Below, one piece after another: positions 38,984 to 48,194 of a stretch of 64,000 bases of DNA; position 1 is the first letter of the stretch, and each line of letters opens with the position of its first letter. The stretch lies in contig JADIYD010000006.1 of assembly GCA_016705475.1 (NCBI GenBank), positions 62,001 to 126,000 on the forward strand, read 5' to 3'. The notes under the pieces are model-generated. The model was not told where the DNA came from. It did not search any database and saw only the letters and a program-made list of their open reading frames with translations. The DNA is from Betaproteobacteria bacterium (GTDB taxonomy: Bacteria > Pseudomonadota > Gammaproteobacteria > Burkholderiales > Rhodocyclaceae). Made by a program: the position numbers and the translations under genes.

Positions 38984-40234
38984 ATGAGCCAGCGGCGGGT
39001 GGCGATTACTGGCCTTGGACTGGTCAGTCCTTACGGTGGCGACCTCCCTGATTTCTTCACGCGCCTGTGCGCCGGCGAATCCGCTGTCGGCTACCTGCTC
39101 ACCGAAGACGTGCCCCGGCCTTTGTCCATGCCCTTCGTCACCAGCCCTGGCTTCGATCCCGCTGTGGTGCTCGGCAAGCCGCTCGCCAGCATGATGGACC
39201 GCTACGCGCAGTTCGGCATGGCTGCTGCGTTCAGCGCCTGGGACGATGCAGGCCTGCCGCGCAAGAGCGAAGGCGAATCCCGTGATACCTGGGGCGTTGC
39301 CTGGGGCACCGCGCTGGGCGGCACAATGGCCTACGAACACGGCTACAGAGAGCTATGGCAACGCGGGCGCGAACGCCTGTCGCCGTTGACTGTCGTACTC
39401 GGCATGAACAACGGTGCCAATGCTCATATCTCCATCCAGCTCGGGCTGGGTGGCGTCAGCATGAGCCACACGGTGGCCTGCGCCTCGTCGGCCATTGCCA
39501 TCGGCGAAGCTTTCCGTCGCGTGCGCAGCGGCGAGGCAACGATCATGGTGACCGGCGGCTCCGACGTGCCGCAGGCCTACGGCGTGGCCCGCGCCTGGGA
39601 AGCCCTGCGCGTCATGGCGCCGGGCGATGCCGAGACCTCGGCCACCGCCTGCCGGCCATTTTCGGCCGATCGTCGCGGCCTCGTGCTGGGCGAGGGCGGG
39701 GCAGCGCTGGTTCTCGAAGACTGGGAGCATGCCATTGCCCGCGGCGCCCGCATCCATGGCGAAATCGTCGGCTACGGCACGACCTGTGACCACAGCCATC
39801 TGGTTCGGCCGGAAGCCGAAGGGCAGGTCCGCGCCATCCAGCTAACGCTGGCCGATGCCGGATTGAGCACAGCGGATATCGATTACGTCAATGCGCATGG
39901 CACGGCGACAGCGGAAGGCGACCCGATTGAAGTCGCAGCACTGAAGGCTGTTTTCGGCGAGGGCGCTGCCTCTCTGCCGGTCAGCGCAACCAAGTCGATG
40001 CATGGCCACCTGCTCGGCGGTTCAGCGGCGATCGAAGCCATCGTCACCGTTCTCGCATTGCGCGATCAAGTCATTCCGCCAACCGCCCATCTCGGTGAAC
40101 TCGACCCGGCCTGCACCGGCGTCGACCACGTAACGACGGCCCGTCACGGCCGGCCGCTGCGTGCAGCACTCTCCAATTCCTTCGCTTTTGGCGGCAGCAA
40201 CGCGGTCCTCGCGTTCCGCGCCGTCGAGCTGTAA
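38984..40234 (+). CDS. Beta-ketoacyl-ACP synthase II-type, aryl-polyene locus
   Basis: Condenses malonyl-ACP with the growing chain. The 416-residue protein has the complete catalytic triad Cys166 (VACASSA), His305 (NAHGTAT) and His340 (KSMHGHL), with a C-terminal NSFAFGGSNAVL. It is the first of three ketosynthase-type proteins in the locus and lies between two carrier-protein genes. Confidence 0.92.
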   Translation: MSQRRVAITGLGLVSPYGGDLPDFFTRLCAGESAVGYLLTEDVPRPLSMPFVTSPGFDPAVVLGKPLASMMDRYAQFGMAAAFSAWDDAGLPRKSEGESRDTWGVAWGTALGGTMAYEHGYRELWQRGRERLSPLTVVLGMNNGANAHISIQLGLGGVSMSHTVACASSAIAIGEAFRRVRSGEATIMVTGGSDVPQAYGVARAWEALRVMAPGDAETSATACRPFSADRRGLVLGEGGAALVLEDWEHAIARGARIHGEIVGYGTTCDHSHLVRPEAEGQVRAIQLTLADAGLSTADIDYVNAHGTATAEGDPIEVAALKAVFGEGAASLPVSATKSMHGHLLGGSAAIEAIVTVLALRDQVIPPTAHLGELDPACTGVDHVTTARHGRPLRAALSNSFAFGGSNAVLAFRAVEL

Positions 40235-40253
40235 CCCCCTCGGAAGCACCGCC

Positions 40254-40538
40254 ATGTCTGAAGCCATTTCCCCGGAAGTCATCGAAGCCCTGCTGCCAGA
40301 GGTCGCCGAATTGATCGTCACGGCGCTCAATCTCGACATGCCGCCGGCCGACATCGAGCCGGATGCGCCGCTGTTCGGCGAAGGCCTCGGCCTCGACTCG
40401 ATCGACGTCCTCGAAATCTCGCTGGTCGTTTCGAAAAAGTACGGCTTTCAGCTCAAATCGGACAACGAGGACAACCTGCGCATCTTCTCGTCGCTGCGCG
40501 CCCTGACCACCCATATCGCCTCCCAGCGCACGAAATGA
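40254..40538 (+). CDS. Phosphopantetheine-binding (acyl carrier) protein, aryl-polyene locus
   Basis: A 94-residue second carrier protein with the attachment motif GLDSID (Ser49). Two distinct carriers are normal in aryl-polyene loci. The start at 40254 follows the ketosynthase by 19 bases. It overlaps the next gene by four bases. Confidence 0.87.
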   Translation: MSEAISPEVIEALLPEVAELIVTALNLDMPPADIEPDAPLFGEGLGLDSIDVLEISLVVSKKYGFQLKSDNEDNLRIFSSLRALTTHIASQRTK

Positions 40539-41230
40539 CCCTGTCCCCGGGCCAGTTGCTGCGCGGCCTGGCCGTTGTCGTCTTTCTCGTTGTCTGGGCG
40601 GTGCTTGCCCATAGCGGCAGCGCCGGTGAAGGCTCGGCCGACTTGTCGGTACTGCTCGGCGTAGCCCCGATTGTCGCGGCCCTCGGCCTGCTGCTCTGGC
40701 GCAGCAGCCACCTGCTGCTGACCGGCACCGGCGTGCTCGCCATGCTTGGCGGCCTCGTGTGGTATTGGCCAACCCTGCGCGAAAACATCGCGCTGCTTTT
40801 TTTCATCCAGCACCTCGGCACCAATCTGGCGCTGGGCACCCTGTTCGGGCGCAGCCTGCTCGGTGGCGGCGAAGCCCTCATCACCCAACTCGCCCGCGCC
40901 GTACATCAGCATGATCTTTCTGATCTGAAACGCCGCTACACGCGGCGTGCGACGGTGGCCTGGACGCTGTTTTTCCTGATCAACGCACTGATCTCGGCCA
41001 TCCTTTGGCTGTTTGCACCACTCTCGGTTTGGTCCACCTTCGCCAACCTGCTGTCGGCCCCGCTGCTTGCCGCCATGTTCGTTGGCGAACATATCTGGCG
41101 CCTCAAGGCCCTGCCGCCGGAAGAGCGGCCGAGCATCGCCCAGGTCGCCCGTGCCTACAGCATGCGCAGCCAGCAGAAGGCATCAGCGACCGATCTGCAA
41201 ACGCCGAATCCCCCCGCCAATCCGTCATGA
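40535..41230 (+). CDS. COG4648-type membrane protein, aryl-polyene locus
   Basis: A 231-residue protein with about six hydrophobic segments and a long polar C-terminal tail. FFIQHLGTNLALGTLFGRSL and RRATVAWTLFFLINALIS are typical of the uncharacterised membrane proteins found in aryl-polyene and xanthomonadin loci. Its place between carrier protein and acyl ligase suggests a role at the membrane site of pigment assembly. No catalytic motif is visible. Confidence 0.75.
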   Translation: MTLSPGQLLRGLAVVVFLVVWAVLAHSGSAGEGSADLSVLLGVAPIVAALGLLLWRSSHLLLTGTGVLAMLGGLVWYWPTLRENIALLFFIQHLGTNLALGTLFGRSLLGGGEALITQLARAVHQHDLSDLKRRYTRRATVAWTLFFLINALISAILWLFAPLSVWSTFANLLSAPLLAAMFVGEHIWRLKALPPEERPSIAQVARAYSMRSQQKASATDLQTPNPPANPS

Positions 41231-42582
41231 CTTCCGTTCCGCTGCTCACCCACAGCGACCTTGATGCCGTATTTGCCTGGGCAACAAACGGCCCGGTCAG
41301 CGTCAGCGACTACGTCGCCGATGCCTACCGGCTGGCCGAACAATTGCCGGCCACCGGCCATCTGCTCAACCTCTGCCACGACCGCTACCGCTTTGCCGTC
41401 GGCTTCGCGGCCGGCATGCTGCGCGGCATGACCAGTCTGCAACCGTCGTCGCAATCGCCGGAAACCTTTCGCCGCCTGCAGGCCGAGTATCCCGACCTGA
41501 TTTGCCTGTGCGACGGCCCCACCGATACGCTCGACTTGCCGCGCATCGATTTTCCAGCCATTTCTGCGGTCGACCGGAAAAATCAGCCAAGAACGAAACT
41601 GGCCATTCCAGCGTTTCCCGCCGACCACCTTGCCGCCATCCTGTTCACCTCCGGCTCGACCGGCCTGCCACAGGCCCAGCGCAAGACCTGGGGCAAACTC
41701 GTCGCCAACGGCCGGGCCGAAGCCGTTGCGCTCGGTCTCGACCGCCAGCCGCACGCCATCGTCGGCACTGTTCCGGTGCAGCACAGCTATGGCTTCGAAT
41801 CGACCTTCCTGCTCGCCCTGCACGGCGGCTGCGCCTTCTGGGCCGGCAAGCCGTTCTATCCGCAGGACATCGCCGGCGCGCTGGCCGCCGTTCCCCAGCC
41901 GCGCCTCCTTGTCACCACGCCTTTCCACCTCTCGGCGCTGCTCTCGGCCGAAATCGAACTGCCGCCGGTTGATCTGTTGCTATCGGCCACCGCACCGCTA
42001 TCGACAACGCTGGCCGCCGATGCAGAAGCGCGCACCGGCGCCCCGATGCATGAAATCTACGGCTCGACCGAATCCGGCCAACTGGCCAGCCGGCGCACTA
42101 CCGATGGTGCCGCCTGGACGCTGCTGCCGGGCGTCCGGCTCGAACAGGTCGGCGAAGATACCGTCGCCTGCGCCGGCCACGTCGAAGGCCGCGTCGCGCT
42201 CTCCGACCGCATCGAACCACTGTCCGACCAGCGTTTCCTGCTCCACGGCCGCCACACCGATCTCGTCAACATCGCTGGCAAACGCACATCGCTGGCCTAT
42301 CTCAATCACCAGCTTGGCGCCGTGCCCGGCGTCGTCGATGGTGCCTTCTTTTTGCCTGAGGAGGAGGCGCCGGACGGCATCACGCGCCTGACCGCCTTTG
42401 TCGTCGCGCCCGGCCTGAGCGCCCGGCAAATCACCGCCGAATTGCGCCAGCGCATCGACGCCATCTTCCTGCCCCGGCCGCTCGTCCTCGTCGACAAGTT
42501 GCCGCGCAACAGCACCGGCAAGCTGCCGCGCGGCGATCTGCAAGCGCTGTATGTCGAGAAAGTCAGCCATGGCGGACGCTGA
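41227..42582 (+). CDS. AMP-dependent acyl/aryl ligase, aryl-polyene locus
   Basis: A 451-residue adenylate-forming enzyme. The P-loop is FTSGSTGLPQ (from residue 140), followed by EIYGSTESG and a C-terminal NSTGKLPRGDL with the catalytic lysine. It should activate the aromatic starter, here probably a hydroxybenzoate from the XanB2-like enzyme, for loading on a carrier. Start and upstream stop overlap (ATGA). A copy of the dispersed repeat is translated at residues ~113-125 (SAVDRKNQPRTKL), in the N-terminal domain. Confidence 0.85.
   Translation: MTSVPLLTHSDLDAVFAWATNGPVSVSDYVADAYRLAEQLPATGHLLNLCHDRYRFAVGFAAGMLRGMTSLQPSSQSPETFRRLQAEYPDLICLCDGPTDTLDLPRIDFPAISAVDRKNQPRTKLAIPAFPADHLAAILFTSGSTGLPQAQRKTWGKLVANGRAEAVALGLDRQPHAIVGTVPVQHSYGFESTFLLALHGGCAFWAGKPFYPQDIAGALAAVPQPRLLVTTPFHLSALLSAEIELPPVDLLLSATAPLSTTLAADAEARTGAPMHEIYGSTESGQLASRRTTDGAAWTLLPGVRLEQVGEDTVACAGHVEGRVALSDRIEPLSDQRFLLHGRHTDLVNIAGKRTSLAYLNHQLGAVPGVVDGAFFLPEEEAPDGITRLTAFVVAPGLSARQITAELRQRIDAIFLPRPLVLVDKLPRNSTGKLPRGDLQALYVEKVSHGGR
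41565..41600 (+). repeat. Dispersed ~35-bp element inside the acyl-ligase gene
   Basis: TGCGGTCGACCGGAAAAATC, then AGCCAAGAACGAAACT. The head is the fully palindromic variant CGGTCGACCG. It is in frame and has no stop. Confidence 0.7.
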
Positions 42583-42874
42583 CTATCGCTGGCTGGTCCC
42601 GGCTGACCATCCGACCTTCGCCGGCCATTTTCCCGGCAACCCCATCGTGCCCGGCGTCGTGCTGCTCGACCGCGCCATCCTGTTCGCCGAAGAAATGCTG
42701 GGGCAGCCTGGCCTCAACTGGCAGGTCGGCAACGCCAAGTTTTTCAGCCCGGTTTTACCAGAGCAAGCGCTCACTTTCGTTTTAGCTACGAAACCAAGCG
42801 GGGCCATTTCCTTCACTGTACGTGCCGCCGAGCGTGACGTCGCCTCCGGCAGCCTGACTCCGGTCGCACGATGA
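42569..42874 (+). CDS. FabZ/ApeI-like hotdog dehydratase, aryl-polyene locus
   Basis: A ~101-residue single hotdog domain with HPTFAGHFPGNPIVPGVVLLD, the FabA/FabZ-like active-site helix including the catalytic histidine (His14 or His20). Dehydrates 3-hydroxyacyl-ACP intermediates to build the conjugated chain. The ATG at 42569 lies within the end of the ligase gene; an earlier ATG (42551) would add six residues. Confidence 0.83.
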   Translation: MADADYRWLVPADHPTFAGHFPGNPIVPGVVLLDRAILFAEEMLGQPGLNWQVGNAKFFSPVLPEQALTFVLATKPSGAISFTVRAAERDVASGSLTPVAR

Positions 42875-43782
42875 GCCAGAAAGATCCGACTGACGCCGCC
42901 TGGATGCAGCAGCAGGAGCGCAGCAATATGGCCATCCTGAAACTCATGGTCTGGATTTCGCTGACCTTCGGGCGTCGGGTTGGCCGGATCGTCCTCTACG
43001 GCATTGCCGCCTATTTCGTCCTGTTCTCGCCACGCGCCCGCCGCGCCAGTCGCGACTACCTGCATCTGGCGCTTAACCGCTGGGCCGAGTGGTCGGACGG
43101 TTTTCGCCATGTTTTCAGCTTCGCGAGCACGATCCACGACCGGATCTACCTGCTCAACGACCGTTTCGACCTCTTCGACATCGAAATCATCGGCAATGAA
43201 GCCGTCCAGAAAGTGGCGGCCGAGCACCCCGGCGCCTTGCTCATCGGCGCCCATCTCGGCAGTTTCGAAGTCCTGCGCGCCGTCGGGCGAGGGCAGCAGG
43301 GCCTCAAGGTGGCGATGATGATGTACGAAGATAACGCCCGCAAAATCAACGCGACGCTTGAAGCGATCAACCCGGCTGCCACCCAGGACATCATCCCGCT
43401 CGGCCGCATGGATTCGATGCTGCAGGCCCGCGACAAGCTCGACGAGGGCTATCTTGTCGGCATGCTGGCCGACCGTGGGCTGGGCGACGATGCCACGGTC
43501 GACTGCGATTTTCTGGGAAAACCGGCGCCTTTCCCGCTCGGCCCATTCCGCATGGCCGCCATGCTGCGGCGCCCGGTTTTCTTCATGACCGGGCTGTATC
43601 TGGGCGGCAACCGCTACCAACTGCACTTCGAACCAATCGCCGATTTTTCGCAAACGACACGCGAAGAACGCGACACGGCAATCCACGCTGCCATGCAACA
43701 CTACGCCGACCGTTTGACCCATTATTGCCGTCTGGCGCCGTACAACTGGTTCAATTTCTTCGATTTCTGGCAGAAAAAATGA
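42871..43782 (+). CDS. LpxL/HtrB-like acyltransferase, aryl-polyene locus
   Basis: A 303-residue membrane-associated acyltransferase with the H-x4-E motif HLGSFE (His128, Glu133) and MLADRGLGDDATVDCDFLGKPAPF, typical of the lauroyl/myristoyl acyltransferase superfamily. It probably transfers the polyene to a lipid or glycerol acceptor. It overlaps its neighbours by four bases on both sides. Confidence 0.87.
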   Translation: MSQKDPTDAAWMQQQERSNMAILKLMVWISLTFGRRVGRIVLYGIAAYFVLFSPRARRASRDYLHLALNRWAEWSDGFRHVFSFASTIHDRIYLLNDRFDLFDIEIIGNEAVQKVAAEHPGALLIGAHLGSFEVLRAVGRGQQGLKVAMMMYEDNARKINATLEAINPAATQDIIPLGRMDSMLQARDKLDEGYLVGMLADRGLGDDATVDCDFLGKPAPFPLGPFRMAAMLRRPVFFMTGLYLGGNRYQLHFEPIADFSQTTREERDTAIHAAMQHYADRLTHYCRLAPYNWFNFFDFWQKK

Positions 43783-44348
43783 TCAAACGTCTCCTCTGCT
43801 GTCTGTTTCTGCTGGCGATGGCCCTGCCGGCCAGCGCCGCCTTCGATGTTGGCCAGCTCATGACCGACCTCGCCAAAAACAAGGGTGGCAAGGCGAAATT
43901 TACCGAGAAAAAATACATCTCGCTGCTCGACAAGCCCGTCGTTTCGTCCGGAGAAATGAGCTACACGGCGCCCGACCGGCTCGAAAAACGGACCTTGGTG
44001 CCCAAGGTGGAGACGCTGTTGCTCGACAAGGACATGCTGTCCATCGAACGCGAGAAGCAGAAACTCAGCATCAATCTGGCCAACCAGCCCGAGGCGCTGG
44101 CCTTCGTGGACAGCATCCGCGGCACGCTGTCCGGCAATCGGGCGGCGCTGGAGAAAAATTACGCCCTTCATTTATCGGGGAGTTCAGACAAGTGGGTGCT
44201 CACACTACTCCCCAGTGACCAGAAAATCGCCACGCTCGTGCTGCGCATCACGGTCAGTGGCAGCAAGGGGCTGGTCCGCAGCATCGAGTACCTGCAGGCC
44301 GATGGTGATCGTTCGGTGCTCAACATGGAGCCGATCGAGACCAAATGA
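43779..44348 (+). CDS. LolA-like outer-membrane carrier protein, aryl-polyene locus
   Basis: A 189-residue periplasmic protein with a signal peptide (cut near PASA) and a LolA-like beta-fold pattern (FTEKKYISLLDKPVVSSGEMSYTAPDRLEKRT). In aryl-polyene loci such proteins are thought to shuttle the lipid-linked pigment across the periplasm. It starts within the stop of the acyltransferase gene (ATGA). Confidence 0.82.
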   Translation: MIKRLLCCLFLLAMALPASAAFDVGQLMTDLAKNKGGKAKFTEKKYISLLDKPVVSSGEMSYTAPDRLEKRTLVPKVETLLLDKDMLSIEREKQKLSINLANQPEALAFVDSIRGTLSGNRAALEKNYALHLSGSSDKWVLTLLPSDQKIATLVLRITVSGSKGLVRSIEYLQADGDRSVLNMEPIETK

Positions 44349-46678
44349 GCGCGGCGGCCCGTGCCTTCCTGATCTGGCTGCTGGCCATGCTGGCCGGGGC
44401 AGCCGTGGTCTGGAACAGCCACTTTTCGGCCGACATGTCGTTTTTCCTGCCGGCCCGGCCGAGCGCGGCGCAGCAGGTGCTGGTCGATCAGCTGAAGGAG
44501 GGCGCCGTCACCCGGCTGCTCATGGTCGCCATCGAAGGCGGCGATGCGGCGCAGCGAGCGACGGTTTCGCGCCAATTGCACGGTCGACTGGAAAAATTGC
44601 CCGAATTCGTCAGCGTGCAGAATGGCCAGTCCGGCAGTCTCGATGCCGACCGCGACTTCCTGTTCCGCCACCGCTACCTGCTTAGCCCGGCCGTCAAGCC
44701 CGAGCGTTTCACCGTCGACGGCCTGCGCGAGAGCATCGCCAACAGCGTCGACCTGCTCGCCTCGCCGGCCGGCATGATGATCAAACCGCTGCTGCCGCGC
44801 GATCCGACCGGCGAGATGATGGAACTGCTCTCCGGCCTCAACGCCGGCGCCCAGCCCAATGTGCGTGAGGGTGTCTGGGCATCGCGCGACGGCGAGCGGG
44901 CCATGCTGCTCATCCAGAGCGCCGCCCTTGGCTCCGACACCGATGCCCAGGAACAGGCCATCGCCACCATTCACAGCCAGTTTGCCGATAGCACCCGCGA
45001 GGCCGGCGTCAGCAACGCGCGGATCGTGATTTCCGGGCCCGGCGTCTTCGCCGTCAAATCGCGGGAAACGATCAAGAGCGAAGTCAGCAAGCTGTCGGCG
45101 ATCAGCACGCTGGCCATCATCGCTGTGCTGTTCTTCGTCTATCGCTCGGGCCGCCTGCTCACCCTCGGCCTGCTGCCCGTGGTCAGCGGCACGCTGGCCG
45201 GCATCGTCGCCGTCAGCCTGGCCTACGGAACGGTCTTCGGCATCACCGTCGGCTTCGGCTCGGCGCTGATCGGCGAGGCCGTCGATTACTCGATCTATTA
45301 TTTCGTCCAGTCCGGCCGGCGCGGCGCGGCCGAATGGCGGGCGCGCTTCTGGCCGACCGTCCGCCTCGGCGTGCTGACTTCCGTTTGCGGCTTCGCAGCG
45401 CTGCTCTTTTCCGGCTTCCCGGGTCTCGCCCAACTCGGCCTGTACTCGCTGAGCGGCGTGCTGGTCGCCGCGCTGGTCACCCGCTTCATCCTGCCGGCAC
45501 TGGCCGGCAACGATCATCCGGTCCGCGACCTGAGCCACCTGGCCCCACCGCTCAAACAGGGCATCCAGGTCATGCAAAAGCTGCGCTGGCCGATCATTCT
45601 GCTCACGGTCGCTGCAGCCACGATTCTCGTCATCAACCGTGATCAACTTTGGCACCCGAACCTGTCGGCGTTGAGTACGGTCAGCGCAGATGACGCCGCG
45701 ACCGACATGGCCCTGCGCGCCGACATCGGCGCCCCGGATTCGCGCTACATGGCCGTCATCACTGCGGCGGATCGCGAATCCGCATTGCAGGCGGCCGAGC
45801 GGGCAGGGCAGCAACTCGATGCGCTGGTTGCCCAAGGGATCATCGGCGGTTACGACAGCCCGGCCCGTTTCCAGCCCAGCCAGGCCATGCAGGCCGGCCG
45901 CCGGGCCAGCCTGCCGGCCGGTGACGAACTGGCGGCCCGTCTGCAAGTGGCACAAGTTGATTCGCCGCTTGCCGCCAACAAGCTCGTCCCTTTCCTCGAC
46001 GAAGTGGCCAAGGCAAAAGGGCAGGGCAACATCACCCGCGAATCGCTCAACGGCACCAGCCTGGCGCTGGCCGTGGATTCGCTGCTCATGCAGCGCGCCG
46101 AAGGATGGAGTGTGCTGCTGCCACTGCGCCCGCCCGCCGGCGACAAGGGCGTCGACATCAATATCGAGCCGGTGCGGGCAGCGCTGGCCGGCAGTGATGC
46201 TCTGCTCATCGACATGAAGTTCGAATTTGACCGGCTCTACAACGATTATCTCGACGAGGCGACGCTGCTCTCGCTGGCCGGTTTCGTCACCATCGTCGCG
46301 CTGCTCGGCGCCGCGCTGCGCTCGCCCCGCCGGCTGGGTGCCGTCCTGCTGCCGCTGCTCCTCGCCGTCATTCTCGTCATCGCCGGCGTGCACCTCGCGG
46401 GCGAACAGCTGCACCTCATGCACCTGATCGGCATGTTGCTGATCGTCGCTGTCGGCTCCAATTACGCGCTGTTTTTCGACCGCGCCGCCAACGATGATCG
46501 CCTTGATCCGCCGACGCTGGCCTCGATGGCCATCGCCAACCTGACCACCGCCATCGGCTTCGGCACGCTCGCCCTGTCCAGTGTGCCGGTCCTGCACGCC
46601 ATCGGAGTTACCGTAGGCCCGGGCGCCGTGCTGGCGCTGATGCTGGCGGCCTGTTTTTCGGAGCGCGAACGTGAATGA
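44345..46678 (+). CDS. MMPL/RND-type exporter, aryl-polyene locus
   Basis: A 777-residue protein with the duplicated RND-like layout: one N-terminal helix, a periplasmic domain (about 30-250), five to six helices, a second periplasmic domain (about 420-620) and a final helix bundle. IGEAVDYSIYYFVQSG in helix 4-5 and VAVGSNYALFFDRA in the second half are COG4258 signatures. It should export the lipid-linked polyene together with the LolA-like protein. It is the last gene of the first block. Confidence 0.88.
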   Translation: MSAAARAFLIWLLAMLAGAAVVWNSHFSADMSFFLPARPSAAQQVLVDQLKEGAVTRLLMVAIEGGDAAQRATVSRQLHGRLEKLPEFVSVQNGQSGSLDADRDFLFRHRYLLSPAVKPERFTVDGLRESIANSVDLLASPAGMMIKPLLPRDPTGEMMELLSGLNAGAQPNVREGVWASRDGERAMLLIQSAALGSDTDAQEQAIATIHSQFADSTREAGVSNARIVISGPGVFAVKSRETIKSEVSKLSAISTLAIIAVLFFVYRSGRLLTLGLLPVVSGTLAGIVAVSLAYGTVFGITVGFGSALIGEAVDYSIYYFVQSGRRGAAEWRARFWPTVRLGVLTSVCGFAALLFSGFPGLAQLGLYSLSGVLVAALVTRFILPALAGNDHPVRDLSHLAPPLKQGIQVMQKLRWPIILLTVAAATILVINRDQLWHPNLSALSTVSADDAATDMALRADIGAPDSRYMAVITAADRESALQAAERAGQQLDALVAQGIIGGYDSPARFQPSQAMQAGRRASLPAGDELAARLQVAQVDSPLAANKLVPFLDEVAKAKGQGNITRESLNGTSLALAVDSLLMQRAEGWSVLLPLRPPAGDKGVDINIEPVRAALAGSDALLIDMKFEFDRLYNDYLDEATLLSLAGFVTIVALLGAALRSPRRLGAVLLPLLLAVILVIAGVHLAGEQLHLMHLIGMLLIVAVGSNYALFFDRAANDDRLDPPTLASMAIANLTTAIGFGTLALSSVPVLHAIGVTVGPGAVLALMLAACFSERERE

Positions 46679-46688
46679 GCCAACTGCC

Positions 46689-46722
46689 ACGGTCAACCGG
46701 GAAAAACAGCCAAAAATGAAAT
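46689..46722 (+). repeat. Dispersed ~35-bp element, intergenic copy
   Basis: ACGGTCAACCGGGAAAAACA, then GCCAAAAATGAAAT: close to consensus over its whole length. It lies ten bases after the exporter stop codon and six bases before a parS-like palindrome. Confidence 0.75.
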
Positions 46723-46727
46723 CTCAC

Positions 46728-46741
46728 GTTTCACGTGAAAC
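46728..46741. promoter_or_regulatory. parS-like palindrome, copy 3
   Basis: GTTTCACGTGAAAC, a perfect 14-bp palindrome and exact match to the parS core. It sits seven bases before the ATG of the next hydrolase gene, where it would also cover the ribosome site. Confidence 0.55.
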
Positions 46742-46747
46742 CGCCGC

Positions 46748-47392
46748 ATGAGTACTGAACTCCGTACCCTCCGCCATGACGGCGGCGGCGATAGCCTTCT
46801 CGTACTGCTTCCCGGCGCCTACATGACGCCCGAGCACTTCGTGGAAAACGGCTTTTTTGCCGATGTCAGCGTCCGCCACCTCAAACTCGACATCGTCGCC
46901 GTCGATCTCGGCCTTGATGCCGTGTCGAGCGGGGACGCGCTACCGGCGGTCATCGAGCAAATTGTCGTTCCCGCCCGGTCCAAGTATCGGCAGGTCTGGC
47001 TTGGCGGCATCTCGCTTGGCGGCCTGTTGGCGCTTGGTCTCAACGCCGATCATCCCGGCCTCGTCGATGGCCTGTGCCTGATCGCGCCTTACCCCGGCAG
47101 CCGCCTGACCACCAACGCCATCAAGCGGGCCGGTGGCCTTGAGGTGTGGGAGCCGACAGAAATCGACCTGACCGACCCCGAGTTCCGCGCGTATCGCTGG
47201 CTCAAGGCCCCGCCGGCTGGTTTCCCGGTTTTCGTTGGCTACGGCACGGAAGACCGCTTCGCCGAGGGCATGCAGGCCATCGCCGAACGCTTCCCGCCTG
47301 CCGCCCGCTGCGCCTTGCGGGGGGACCACGACTGGCCGGTGTGGCGCGATTTATGGGAACATTTCCTCAACCTTGGCCACTTCGCCACCTGA
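46748..47392 (+). CDS. Small alpha/beta hydrolase
   Basis: A 214-residue hydrolase with nucleophile elbow GGISLGG (Ser89), a candidate acid in GYGTEDRF, and His near RGDHDWPVW. The first strand reads LLVLLPGAYMTPEHF. It has no signal peptide. It starts a three-gene group (hydrolase, deacetylase, methyltransferase) between the pigment blocks. Whether it serves pigment release, in place of the thioesterase usual in these loci, is speculation. Confidence 0.8.
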   Translation: MSTELRTLRHDGGGDSLLVLLPGAYMTPEHFVENGFFADVSVRHLKLDIVAVDLGLDAVSSGDALPAVIEQIVVPARSKYRQVWLGGISLGGLLALGLNADHPGLVDGLCLIAPYPGSRLTTNAIKRAGGLEVWEPTEIDLTDPEFRAYRWLKAPPAGFPVFVGYGTEDRFAEGMQAIAERFPPAARCALRGDHDWPVWRDLWEHFLNLGHFAT

Positions 47393-47393
47393 C

Positions 47394-48194
47394 ATGCCGA
47401 CGCCCTGGAAACCCACCTTCGCCATCAAAGCCACGCTCGCCCTGCACGCCGCAGCCGCCCTCGGCTGCCTGATCGCGCCGTCGCTCTGGCCGTGGGCGGT
47501 CGGCGCGCTGGTCATCAACCACGCCATCATTACCACGGCCGGCCTGCTGCCGCGCACGACGCTGCTCGGCCCCAACCTGAACCGCTTGCCCGATGACGCG
47601 ATCGCTCGCCGCGAAGTCGCCATCACCATCGACGACGGCCCGGACCCGGACGTCACGCCGCAAGTCCTTGACCTGCTCGATGCCGCCAACGCCAAGGCCA
47701 CCTTTTTCTGCATCGGCTGGCGCGCCCGCGAGAATCCGGCACTGTGCAAAGAAATCGTTGCCCGCGGCCATCGCGTCGAGAATCATGGCGACTCGCATTC
47801 CAAGGCCTTCGCCTTCTTCGGCCCCGGCCGCATGAAAGCCGATATCGCCGCCGCGCAAGCCACCTTCACCGACATCACAGGCCAGACGCCGCGCTATTTC
47901 CGTGCCACGGCCGGTCTGCGCAATCCTTTCCTCGACGCCGTCCTGCATGGCCTCGGCCTCAAGCTGGCAAGCTGGACGCGCCGCCCCTACGACACGCGCT
48001 GTGGCGAACCGGAAACGGTATTGCAACGCCTGACCCTTAATCTGGCGCCCGGCGACATCCTGCTCATGCACGACGGCCATGCTGCCCGCACGGCGGACGG
48101 CCAGCCCGTCATCCTCACCGTGCTGCCGCGCCTGCTCGCCACACTCCGCGACCATCAACTCAACCCCGTCACGCTGCCCGATCCAACCTCATGA
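47394..48194 (+). CDS. Polysaccharide deacetylase family protein (NodB homology)
   Basis: A 266-residue CE4-type enzyme. Two N-terminal hydrophobic segments (about 11-50) anchor it in the membrane. The NodB domain shows TIDDGPDPDVTP (Asp80, Asp81) and HGDSH (His131, His135), the metal-binding D-H-H set, then RATAGLRNPF and LLMHDGH. It would remove acetyl groups from a saccharide or a related amide. It abuts the hydrolase gene and overlaps the methyltransferase gene by four bases. Confidence 0.85.
   Translation: MPTPWKPTFAIKATLALHAAAALGCLIAPSLWPWAVGALVINHAIITTAGLLPRTTLLGPNLNRLPDDAIARREVAITIDDGPDPDVTPQVLDLLDAANAKATFFCIGWRARENPALCKEIVARGHRVENHGDSHSKAFAFFGPGRMKADIAAAQATFTDITGQTPRYFRATAGLRNPFLDAVLHGLGLKLASWTRRPYDTRCGEPETVLQRLTLNLAPGDILLMHDGHAARTADGQPVILTVLPRLLATLRDHQLNPVTLPDPTS

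Noticed and set aside
44168..46696. Very long open frame (842 codons) on the minus strand
   Set aside because: It is the antisense of the MMPL exporter gene. The translation is low-complexity (rich in R, G, Q, H and D) with no domain, typical of a GC-rich shadow frame.
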